NCBI RefSeq assembly: GCF_013520985.1
Contig: NZ_JACDTY010000001.1
Location: 620,001-684,000 of the forward strand
Direction of reading: 5' to 3'
Length of the DNA stretch: 64,000 nt
Source of the DNA: Mesorhizobium neociceri
GTDB taxonomy: Bacteria > Pseudomonadota > Alphaproteobacteria > Rhizobiales > Rhizobiaceae
A program made the translations under genes and the position numbers. Shown piece after piece: positions 24,464-31,922 of this stretch; the first letter of the stretch is position 1; each line of letters opens with the position of its first letter. The notes below the pieces were generated by a model. That model made no database searches and had not been told where the DNA came from. It was given only the letters and a program-made list of their open reading frames with translations.

Positions 24464-25866
24464 TGGATGTTTCGGCGCTCAAACGCGATCTCGACGGGAT
24501 AAAACTCGATGACAATCCGGCCATCGTCCAGCAGAAGAGCCGCGACTTCTACTGGTACAGCCCGGTGCTGAAGCAGCAGCTCGACCATGTCACCGGCGAC
24601 CTGATCGTGACCCCGAAAAACGAGACCGAACTGATCCGTGTGCTCGCCGCCTGCCACCGGCATGGCAGCCCGGTGACGCCGCGCGGCAGCGGCACCGGCA
24701 ATTACGGCCAGGCGATGCCGCTGTCTGGCGGCGTGGTGCTCAACCTTGCCGAGATGAACGAGATAACGACCATCGCGCCAGGCCGCGTGGTGACGGGACC
24801 GGGCGCGATCCTTGCCGACATCGACAAGGCGACGCGGGCGCATTCCGGGCAGGAGCTCAGGCTGTCGCCGTCGACCTACAACACCGCCTCGATCGGCGGC
24901 TTCATCGCCGGCGGCTCCGGCGGCGTCGGCTCGATCAATTTTGGCGGCTTGCGCGATTTCGGCAATGTGTTGCGCCTGCGTGTCGTCACCATGGAAGCGG
25001 AGCCGAAGGTTCTCGAACTCACCGGCGAGGATCTGCATAAGGTGACGCACGCCTATGGCACCAATGGCATCATCACCGAAGTCGAGATGCCGCTGACGGC
25101 GGCATATGAATGGATCGACGTGATCGTCGGCTTCGACAGCTTCATGCCGGCCGCCCGCTACGGCAATGCGCTGGCCTGCCAGGACGGCATCCTGACCAAG
25201 CTGATCACGCCGATAGCCGCCCCGGTGCCGCAGCTCTACTTCAAGCGCCACCAGAAGTTCCTTAGGGAAGGGCAAAGCATCTGCGTCGTCATGGTCGCAC
25301 GGCATGGGCTCGATGCGTTCCTCGCCTTCACTCGCCGCGCTGGCGGCGAGGTCATCTTCAATGCAGCGACGGCGGCGGACGAGGACAAGAAAGGCCTGCC
25401 GCCGGGTTTCGAACTGGCGTGGAACCACACCACGCTGCGGGCGCTGCGGGTCGATCCCTCGATCACCTATCTGCAGTCGCTCTATCCGTTTCCCAACCAG
25501 TTGGCGCTGGTCGAGAAGATGGATGCGATGTTTCCGGGCGAAGTCTTCTCGCATCTCGAATTCGTGCGGCTCGACGGCAATATCACCTGCTTCGGCCTGC
25601 CGCTGGTCAAGTTCACCACCGAGGCGCGGCTCAACGAAATCATCCGGCTGCATGAGGAGAATGGCTGCCCGATCTTCAACCCGCACCGCTACACGCTGGA
25701 AGAGGGCGGCATGAAGCAGACTGATGAAATCCAGCTCGCCTTCAAGCGCGAGACCGATCCGCAAGGGCTGCTCAACCCCGGCAAGATGATCGCCTGGGAA
25801 AATCCGGACTACGACTATCGCTCCGGGCGGACTTTTTTGTTCAAGGGATTGCAGAAGGTGGGATGA
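24463..25866 (+). CDS. FAD-linked oxidase (GlcD/FAD_binding_4 family)
   Basis: The 467-residue protein has the FAD-binding segment SPVTPRGSGTGNYGQAMPL (about 67-85) and SPSTYNTASIGGFIAGGSGG (about 142-161), typical of flavin-linked oxidases such as GlcD and D-lactate dehydrogenase-type enzymes. The C-terminal LNPGKMIAW is the family's closing motif. It is coupled to the amidohydrolase gene by a 1-nt overlap. It probably oxidises a hydroxyl or amine carbon of the product released by the amidohydrolase; the substrate is not known. Confidence 0.85.
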   Translation: MDVSALKRDLDGIKLDDNPAIVQQKSRDFYWYSPVLKQQLDHVTGDLIVTPKNETELIRVLAACHRHGSPVTPRGSGTGNYGQAMPLSGGVVLNLAEMNEITTIAPGRVVTGPGAILADIDKATRAHSGQELRLSPSTYNTASIGGFIAGGSGGVGSINFGGLRDFGNVLRLRVVTMEAEPKVLELTGEDLHKVTHAYGTNGIITEVEMPLTAAYEWIDVIVGFDSFMPAARYGNALACQDGILTKLITPIAAPVPQLYFKRHQKFLREGQSICVVMVARHGLDAFLAFTRRAGGEVIFNAATAADEDKKGLPPGFELAWNHTTLRALRVDPSITYLQSLYPFPNQLALVEKMDAMFPGEVFSHLEFVRLDGNITCFGLPLVKFTTEARLNEIIRLHEENGCPIFNPHRYTLEEGGMKQTDEIQLAFKRETDPQGLLNPGKMIAWENPDYDYRSGRTFLFKGLQKVG

Positions 25867-25879
25867 GAGGTTGCGCTTG

Positions 25880-26041
25880 AACACCCCCCTCTGGCCTGCC
25901 GGCCATCTCCCCCTCAAGGGGGGAGATTATTCGCTCCGCCGCTTTAGCCAATCTCCGACGTTGGAAGGAAGAGCCCGGCGTAAAAGCTGCCAATCTCCCC
26001 CCTTGAGGGGGAGATGCCAGGCAGGGCAGAGGGGGGTGCCT
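25880..26041. repeat. Palindromic repeat copy 2, CCCCCTCTGGCCTGCCGG type
   Basis: This is the same family and orientation as 23001-23160. The left arm (25880-25927) is near-identical to that of copy 1, the right arm (25993-26040) is closely similar, and the core of about 65 nt differs. It starts 14 nt after the oxidase stop and ends 27 nt before the next start. The two copies exactly bracket the amidohydrolase/oxidase pair. Confidence 0.8.
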
Positions 26042-26067
26042 CGCACTGACCTCGCGGGTATTCTCCT

Positions 26068-26649
26068 GTGAAAGTCCTCGTCCTCTATGCGCATCCGATG
26101 GAGACCAGCTTCAATGCCGGCCTGCACCGGACGATCGTCGAACGGCTGACGGCGGCGGGTCATGAGGTCGACGATTGCGACCTCTATGCCGAGGATTTCG
26201 ATCCCAGGCTGACGCGTGGGGAGAGGCTGGACTATCATAACCAGCGCAGCTCCGCAGACCCGGCAGCACCCTATGTCGAGCGGCTGTTGCGGGCCGAAGC
26301 ACTGGTGCTGTCTTACCCCGTCTGGAATTACGGCTTTCCGGCAATCCTGAAAGGCTTTTTCGACCGCGTGTTTCTGCCCGGCGTGTCGTTCAAGCTGGTG
26401 GACGGCAAGGCGCAGCCCTCGCTGCACAACATCCGCAAGCTGACGGCCGTCACCACCTATGGCGGCGACCGGTTTCGCGCCATGTTGATGGGCGATCCGC
26501 CGCGCCGGCTGGTCAAGCGCATGCTGCGCGCGACGATCAAGCCCGGCGCCTCGGTGTCCTACCTCGCGCATTATTCGATGAACCTGTCGACCGACGAGAC
26601 ACGGGCGGCCTTCATGGCCGAGGTCGCGGCCGGGATGGATGAATTCTGA
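26068..26649 (+). CDS. NAD(P)H-dependent oxidoreductase, flavodoxin-like fold (1)
   Basis: The 193-residue protein belongs to the NQO/MdaB-like flavodoxin_2 family. MKVLVLYAHPMETSFNAGLH forms the first strand and phosphate loop, and LVLSYPVWNYGFPAILKGFF is the FMN/FAD-contact motif. It would reduce quinones or other electron acceptors, or act on a pathway intermediate. A GTG start is used. The stop TGA overlaps the ATG of the next homologous gene by 1 nt. The ribosome binding site is weak, which with the repeat upstream leaves its promoter uncertain. Confidence 0.85.
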   Translation: MKVLVLYAHPMETSFNAGLHRTIVERLTAAGHEVDDCDLYAEDFDPRLTRGERLDYHNQRSSADPAAPYVERLLRAEALVLSYPVWNYGFPAILKGFFDRVFLPGVSFKLVDGKAQPSLHNIRKLTAVTTYGGDRFRAMLMGDPPRRLVKRMLRATIKPGASVSYLAHYSMNLSTDETRAAFMAEVAAGMDEF

Positions 26650-27236
26650 TGCGTGTGCTGGTGGTCTACTGCCATCCAGTGCCCGAAAGTTTTTGCGCTG
26701 CCATCCGCGATACAGCGGTCGACGTGCTGACGCGCAGAGGCTGGGAGGTGCGGCTGCTCGACCTCTATGCGGAAAAGTTCGACCCGGTGATGGGGTGCGA
26801 GGAGCGGCGCGCCTACAACGACCGCGCGCCGGAGGATCCGGCGCTGAAGCCGCATTTCGAGCATCTCGCCTGGGCGCAGGCGATCCTCTTCATCTACCCG
26901 ACCTGGTGGTACGGGCTGCCGGCCATGCTGAAGGGATGGCTCGACCGGGTCTGGGCGACCGATGTCGCCTTCAAGCTGCCGGCGGGCAAGGGGCGGATCC
27001 AGTCGCTGATGACCCATGTCACCAAGGTCGGCGTCATCACCACTTGCGGCGCGCCGACCTGGTGGAGCGTCGTCGTCGGCCAGCCCGGCCGCAAGACGTT
27101 GCTGCGCGGCATGCGGGCGCTGTGCGCGACGCGCTGCCGGACCTTCTTCCTGGCGCATTATCTGATGGATGCCTCGACGCCAAAGAGCCGGGCGGCGTTT
27201 TTGGTGAAGGTGCGGGCGAAGCTGGAGCGGTTTTGA
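26649..27236 (+). CDS. NAD(P)H-dependent oxidoreductase, flavodoxin-like fold (2)
   Basis: The 195-residue protein is a paralogue of the preceding one, with MRVLVVYCHPVPESFCAAIR at the N-terminus and LFIYPTWWYGLPAMLKGWLD as the flavin motif. Both proteins share DLYAE(D/K)FDP, which indicates tandem duplication. Translation is coupled through a 1-nt overlap (TGATG). The two could form a heterodimer, since family members are dimeric with active sites at the interface. The gene converges on the FAD-GcvT gene across a palindromic repeat. Confidence 0.85.
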   Translation: MRVLVVYCHPVPESFCAAIRDTAVDVLTRRGWEVRLLDLYAEKFDPVMGCEERRAYNDRAPEDPALKPHFEHLAWAQAILFIYPTWWYGLPAMLKGWLDRVWATDVAFKLPAGKGRIQSLMTHVTKVGVITTCGAPTWWSVVVGQPGRKTLLRGMRALCATRCRTFFLAHYLMDASTPKSRAAFLVKVRAKLERF

Positions 27237-27243
27237 GTTTTTC

Positions 27244-27389
27244 ACCCTCCCCCTTGTGGGGAGGGTCGGCATGCGAACGCCGCGAAGCGGCGATCGCGTG
27301 CCGGGGTGGGGGTGCGACGGAACGAGAGTCTTGGCAGACCCCCACCCCGATCCGCTACGCGGATCGACCCTCCCCACAAGGGGGAGGGT
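27244..27389. repeat. Palindromic repeat with perfect 25-bp ends at convergent junction
   Basis: The 25-nt arms at 27244-27268 and 27365-27389 are exact reverse complements (outer end ACCCTCCCCCTTGTGGGGAG). Inside lie GGGGTGGGGG and CCCCCACCCC, a second pairing. The element fills the gap between two convergent genes (stops at 27236 and 27398), so as RNA it would form a long hairpin on either strand and may end transcription. It is a different family from the two repeats upstream. Confidence 0.7.
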
Positions 27390-27397
27390 AAGGAGCG

Positions 27398-29845
27398 CTA
27401 CATCTTCGTCCGTTCCGCCTTCGAATCGTACATTGGCTTCAGCGATGCTTCGGCGGCGAAGCGTTCGCCGGCGATCTCGATCTCATAGGACGAGGACAGC
27501 ACATCCGCCTCGCTTTCGCCCCGGCACGGCACATAACCCAACCCAATGGCGCCGCCAAGATGATGGCCGTAGTTGCCTGAGGTGATCGGGCCGACGATCT
27601 TGCCGTCGCGCAGGATCGCCTCGTTGTGGAAGAGCAAGGGTTGCGGGTCTTTCAGGCGGAACTGGACCAGCCGGCGCGACAGGCCGGCTTCCTTTTTCTT
27701 GAGCACGGCATCACGGCCGATGAACTCGCCCTTTGCGGTCTTCACCGCAAAGCCGAGGCCGGCTTCCAGCACATTGTCCTCGTCGGTGATGTCGTGTCCG
27801 AAATGCCGAAAAGCCTTTTCGATGCGGCACGAATCCAGCGTATGCAGGCCACAGAGTTTCAGGCCGACATCCGCACCGGCCTCGTCGATCGCCTCGAAGA
27901 CGTGCGCCGCCTGGTCGGTCGAGACATAGAGCTCCCAGCCGAGTTCGCCGACATAGGTGACGCGGTGGGCGCGCGCGAGACCCAAGCCGATTTCGATCTC
28001 CTGGAAGGTGCCGAACGGATTGTTCTCGTTGGAGAAATCGTTGGGGCTGATCTTCTGGATGAGCTTTCGCGCATCGGGACCCATCAGGCAAAGCACGCTT
28101 TCAGCCGCCGTCACATCGGTAATGACGACGAATTCCTCGCCGACATGCCGGCGCAGCCAAGCGAGGTCGCGCTGCAGCGTCGCGCCCGGCACGACGAGGA
28201 AATATGCCGTATCCGAGAGGCGTGACACGGTGAGATCGCTTTCGATGCCGCCGCGCTGGTTGAGCATCTGCGTGTAGACGATCTTGCCGGGCGCCACGTC
28301 CATGTCGTTGGCGCAGAGCTTTTGCAGGAAAGCGCAGGCGTCGCGGCCCTCGACGCGGATCTTGCCGAACGAGGTCATGTCGAACAGGCCGACCTTGTTG
28401 CGGACCGCCAGATGTTCCTCGCGCTGGTTGTCAAACCAGTTCTGCCGCTTCCAGGAGTAGCGGTATTCACGCTCCTGTCCTTCGCGGGCGAACCAGTTGG
28501 CGCGCTCCCAGCCGGCGACCTCGCCGAACACCGCGCCGCGTGCCTTGAGGTGTTCATGCAAAGGCGAGCGCCGGACATTCCGCGATGTCGCCATCTGCCG
28601 GTAGGGGAAATGGTCGGCATAGAGCAGGCCTAGCGTCTCGGAGACCCGCTCCTTGAGATAGCGGCGGTTCTTCTGGAATGGCTGGGCGCGACGGATGTCG
28701 ACTTCCCACAGGTCGAAGGGCGCTTCGCCATCATTGATCCACTGTGCCAGCGCCATGCCGGCGCCGCCGGACGACACGATGCCGATCGAGTTGTAGCCGG
28801 TCGCCATCCAGTAGCCGGACAGTTCCGGCGCCTCGCCGAGATAGTAGCGGTCGTCCGGCGTGAAGCTTTCGGGACCGTTGAAGAAGGTGTGAATGCCGGC
28901 GGTCGCCAGCATCGGCATGCGGTTGACGCCCATTTCGAGGATCGGCTCGAAATGCTCCATGTCCTCGGGCAACTGGTCGAAGCAGAAATCCTCGCGGATG
29001 CCGTCCATGCCCCACGGCTTGGCCACCGGCTCGAAGGCGCCAAGCATCATCTTGCCGGCGTCCTCCTTGTAGTAGGCGCATTCGTCCGGCACGCGCAGCA
29101 CCGGCAGCCGGCCGAGGCCGGGGATAGGCTCGGTGACGAGATAGAAATGTTCGCAGGCGTGCAGCGGGATGGTGACGCCATTCTGGGCGCCGAGTTCGCG
29201 CGCCCACATGCCGGCGCAGTTGACGACAATGCCGGCCTCGATGGTGCCCTGGTCTTCGCCCTGCGCCCAGGAGACGCCGGTGACGCGGCCGGCTTTGGTG
29301 TGAACCTTGGTTACCTTCACATTCTCGACGATGGTGGCGCCGCGCTGGCGCGCGCCCTTGGCCAGCGCCATGGCGATGTTGGCCGGATCGCACTGGCCGT
29401 CGAGCGGCAAATGGACGGCGCCGACCACGTCGGACACGTTGAGATGCGGGTACATCTCTTTGACTTCCCTGGGCGAAATCTCGCGCACATCGACGTCGAA
29501 GGCGCGGGCCAGCGACGCCTGCCGATAGATTTCGTGCCTGCGCTCCTCGGTCAGCGCTACGGTGATCGAGCCGACCTGGCGCATGCCGGTGCCGACTTCG
29601 GTTTCGGCTTCCAGCTTGACGTAAAGGTCGGCCGAATATTTTGCCAGTCGCGTCATGTTCTGCGAACCGCGCAGCTGGCCGATCAGGCCGGCGGCGTGCC
29701 ACGTCGTGCCCGAGGTCAGCTGCTTGCGTTCGAGCAAAACGATGTCGGTCCAGCCGAGCTTGGCCAGATGATAGGCGACCGAGCAGCCGGAGACGCCGCC
29801 GCCGATGATAACCGCGCGGGCTTTCGTGGGAATCGTCTTGGTCAT
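27398..29845 (-). CDS. FAD-dependent GcvT-type demethylating dehydrogenase (dimethylglycine dehydrogenase-like) 1
   Basis: The 815-residue protein has an N-terminal DAO-type FAD domain (RAVIIGGGVSGCSVAYHLA; probable covalent-FAD His H50 in TSGTTWHAAGL) to about residue 370. An FAO_M linker, a GcvT folate-binding domain (about 430-700) and a GcvT C-terminal barrel (about 715-805) follow. Family members oxidise N-methyl groups of dimethylglycine or sarcosine-like substrates and pass the carbon to THF as methylene-THF. It is last of four genes that each overlap by 4 nt. The start at 29845 matches the overlap; a longer reading frame adds 26 residues without homology. The exact N-methyl substrate is unknown. 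Confidence 0.88.
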   Translation of the reverse strand: MTKTIPTKARAVIIGGGVSGCSVAYHLAKLGWTDIVLLERKQLTSGTTWHAAGLIGQLRGSQNMTRLAKYSADLYVKLEAETEVGTGMRQVGSITVALTEERRHEIYRQASLARAFDVDVREISPREVKEMYPHLNVSDVVGAVHLPLDGQCDPANIAMALAKGARQRGATIVENVKVTKVHTKAGRVTGVSWAQGEDQGTIEAGIVVNCAGMWARELGAQNGVTIPLHACEHFYLVTEPIPGLGRLPVLRVPDECAYYKEDAGKMMLGAFEPVAKPWGMDGIREDFCFDQLPEDMEHFEPILEMGVNRMPMLATAGIHTFFNGPESFTPDDRYYLGEAPELSGYWMATGYNSIGIVSSGGAGMALAQWINDGEAPFDLWEVDIRRAQPFQKNRRYLKERVSETLGLLYADHFPYRQMATSRNVRRSPLHEHLKARGAVFGEVAGWERANWFAREGQEREYRYSWKRQNWFDNQREEHLAVRNKVGLFDMTSFGKIRVEGRDACAFLQKLCANDMDVAPGKIVYTQMLNQRGGIESDLTVSRLSDTAYFLVVPGATLQRDLAWLRRHVGEEFVVITDVTAAESVLCLMGPDARKLIQKISPNDFSNENNPFGTFQEIEIGLGLARAHRVTYVGELGWELYVSTDQAAHVFEAIDEAGADVGLKLCGLHTLDSCRIEKAFRHFGHDITDEDNVLEAGLGFAVKTAKGEFIGRDAVLKKKEAGLSRRLVQFRLKDPQPLLFHNEAILRDGKIVGPITSGNYGHHLGGAIGLGYVPCRGESEADVLSSSYEIEIAGERFAAEASLKPMYDSKAERTKM

Positions 29846-31026
29846 GCGGCCTCGCGGCGATAGCTGGATGCAAAACGGCGCAGGCGTTTTGCGGCTTCCT
29901 GAAGCACCGGTTCCGGCTGGCAAAGGCTGATACGGATATGGCCGGCGGCAGCATGGCCGAAGCTGGAGCCGGGCATGACGCCGACCTTTTCGGCGTCGAG
30001 CAAAGCCCAGGCGAATTTCTCGTCGTCCGGCTCGACGGCCGAGATGTCGAGCATGACATACATGCCGCCTTCGGAGCCGTGCACGGTGACATTGTTCATG
30101 CCGCGCACGGCGTCGAGCAGGACAGTGCGCCGCGCCGCATAGCGTTCGGCGATCTCCTTGACGCCATAGCGGTTCTCCAGCGCCTCGGCGCAGGCGATCG
30201 AGATGAAGGCCGGCAGGCCGTAGGTCGTCACCAGGTTGAGGTTGGTCAAAAGCGTGATCATCTGAGCCGGGCCGGTCAGCCAGCCCATGCGCCAGCCGGT
30301 CATGCCGTGGCTCTTGGACATGGAATTGATGACCAGCGTGCGCTCGGCCATGCCCGGCAGGCCGCGCGGCGAGACGTGCTCGCCGCCGCCCAGCGTCCAG
30401 TAGACCTCGTCCGACAGCAGCCAGAGATCGTGCTCTTTGCAGATATCGGCCAGTTCTTCCAGCCGCTCGCGCGAATAGACGGCGCCGGTCGGGTTGTTCG
30501 GCGTGTTGATCAATATGGCGCGCGTGTTGGGCTTGAGCGCCGCGCGGATCCTGTCGGCGCGCGGCTGGAAACCGTCCTCGGCCGGCGTCTCGACCACGGT
30601 GAAACTGGCGCCGGCGGCGCTGAACGTGTTGGGGTAGGTGGCGTAGTAGGGCGCCACGACGATGGCATGGTCGCCCTGGTCGAGAACGGCCTGGACGGCG
30701 GCATAAAGGGCTGCCTGGCCGCCTGGCGTGGCGATCACCTGGTTGGGGCTCGTCTCGATGCCGGTGCAGGCGGTCGACGCGGCTGCCATTGCCCGGCGCA
30801 GGCGCGGAACGCCGGGAAGCGGCGTGTAATGGTGGTTGCTGCCGCGCACCGCGGTCACGCAGGCTTCGATCGTTTGCGACGGCGTATCGAAATCATGGTC
30901 GCCGACCGACAGCATGATGATGTCCTGGCCGGCCTCCTTGCGGGCCCAGGCCTCGGTGTGGACCTCCCAGCCATCCTTGCCCGAAGGCACGATGCCGGAA
31001 ATGCGCTTTGACGGTCTGGGCATCAT
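29842..31026 (-). CDS. Class I PLP-dependent aminotransferase
   Basis: The 394-residue protein begins PRPSKRISGIVPSGKDGWEV and has the class I/II features VIATPGGQAALYAAVQAVL, LINTPNNPTGAVYSRERLE and the PLP lysine in INSMSKSHGMTGWRMGWL. It is the third gene of the four-gene overlapping operon, with 4-nt overlaps on both sides. It would remove or move an amino group from a demethylated amino acid produced by the neighbouring dehydrogenases. The amino acid is unknown. Two adjacent ATG codons (31026 and 31023) are possible starts. Confidence 0.88.
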   Translation of the reverse strand: MMPRPSKRISGIVPSGKDGWEVHTEAWARKEAGQDIIMLSVGDHDFDTPSQTIEACVTAVRGSNHHYTPLPGVPRLRRAMAAASTACTGIETSPNQVIATPGGQAALYAAVQAVLDQGDHAIVVAPYYATYPNTFSAAGASFTVVETPAEDGFQPRADRIRAALKPNTRAILINTPNNPTGAVYSRERLEELADICKEHDLWLLSDEVYWTLGGGEHVSPRGLPGMAERTLVINSMSKSHGMTGWRMGWLTGPAQMITLLTNLNLVTTYGLPAFISIACAEALENRYGVKEIAERYAARRTVLLDAVRGMNNVTVHGSEGGMYVMLDISAVEPDDEKFAWALLDAEKVGVMPGSSFGHAAAGHIRISLCQPEPVLQEAAKRLRRFASSYRREAA

Positions 31027-31922
31027 TGAACTCCCGAAATCTGGTAACCGGCCTGTTCGAGCCGGTCGCGCAAGGCAGCGATGTGGGCAGGGCCGACTTC
31101 GCAGCACCCGCCGACGATGGTGGCGCCGGCCTCGACCCAGCCGAGCGCCTGTTCGGCATAGGCATCCGGACCAAGGTCGTGGCGCGCGTGCAACACATCG
31201 ACGGTGCCGCCGTGCTTGAGCGCTTCGGTGGAGGTGAAGCCGTTGGCATAGGCGCCTACCGGGCCGCCGAGATCGATCAGCTCGGGGAGTGCCGCGGCGA
31301 TCGCTTCGGGCCGACAGCAATTGACCAGCCTTGCTGCGAGCTGCAGGCCGTCGAGTGCACGAGAGGCTGCGGCGATCGCTTCGCCGCTCCGCAGGCGCGG
31401 GGTGCCGTGGTCGGCCAGCGTCCACGACACCCAGACCGGCTTGCCGCTTTCCGATGCCGCTGTGACGGCCGCGCGCGCTTCATCGGCGGACGCCATGGTT
31501 TCGCACAGAAAGAGATCGACGCCGTCCGCCTGCTCGGCAACGATGCGGCGATAAATGTCGAGTGTGTCCTGATAGGAAATGGTGAGCGCCGGCGCATAGC
31601 TGCCGAACAACGGCGACAGGCAGCCGGCGATGGTTGCCTCTCCGGCTTGCTCGCAAGCTTGCCTTGCAAGCTCGATGCCGCGCTTCTGCAGCGGCTTGAA
31701 CAGCTCCTCCGCGCCCTCGCGCGCCAGCCGCTCCGGCGTGGCCGAATAGGTGTTTATGGTGATAACACGGGCGCCTGCACGGATGAACTCCGCATGCAGG
31801 TCGCGCACCAGATCCGGTTCGTCGATCAGCACCCTGGCCGACCATAGCGGCGTCGGTTCGGAGCTGCTGCGGCGGACCAGCTCCTGGCCCATACCGCCAT
31901 CGGTGAGGATAACTGTCTTCAC
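31023..31922 (-). CDS. Homocysteine S-methyltransferase-family protein
   Basis: The 299-residue protein has the family's opening LTDGGMGQELVRR, and zinc ligands VNCCRPEAI and GGCCEVGPAHI. MmuM/BHMT-type enzymes move a methyl group from S-methylmethionine, betaine or a similar donor to homocysteine. Between two demethylases it could take the first methyl from a quaternary or sulfonium donor. A GTG start overlaps the upstream stop by 4 nt (GTGA), and the 3' end overlaps the aminotransferase start by 4 nt. Donor specificity is not visible. Confidence 0.88.
   Translation of the reverse strand: MKTVILTDGGMGQELVRRSSSEPTPLWSARVLIDEPDLVRDLHAEFIRAGARVITINTYSATPERLAREGAEELFKPLQKRGIELARQACEQAGEATIAGCLSPLFGSYAPALTISYQDTLDIYRRIVAEQADGVDLFLCETMASADEARAAVTAASESGKPVWVSWTLADHGTPRLRSGEAIAAASRALDGLQLAARLVNCCRPEAIAAALPELIDLGGPVGAYANGFTSTEALKHGGTVDVLHARHDLGPDAYAEQALGWVEAGATIVGGCCEVGPAHIAALRDRLEQAGYQISGVQ

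Noticed and set aside
23001..27389. Palindromic repeats as insertion sequences or a CRISPR array
   Set aside because: No transposase or cas gene, and the copies are few and far apart without regular spacers; they look like non-autonomous intergenic repeats.
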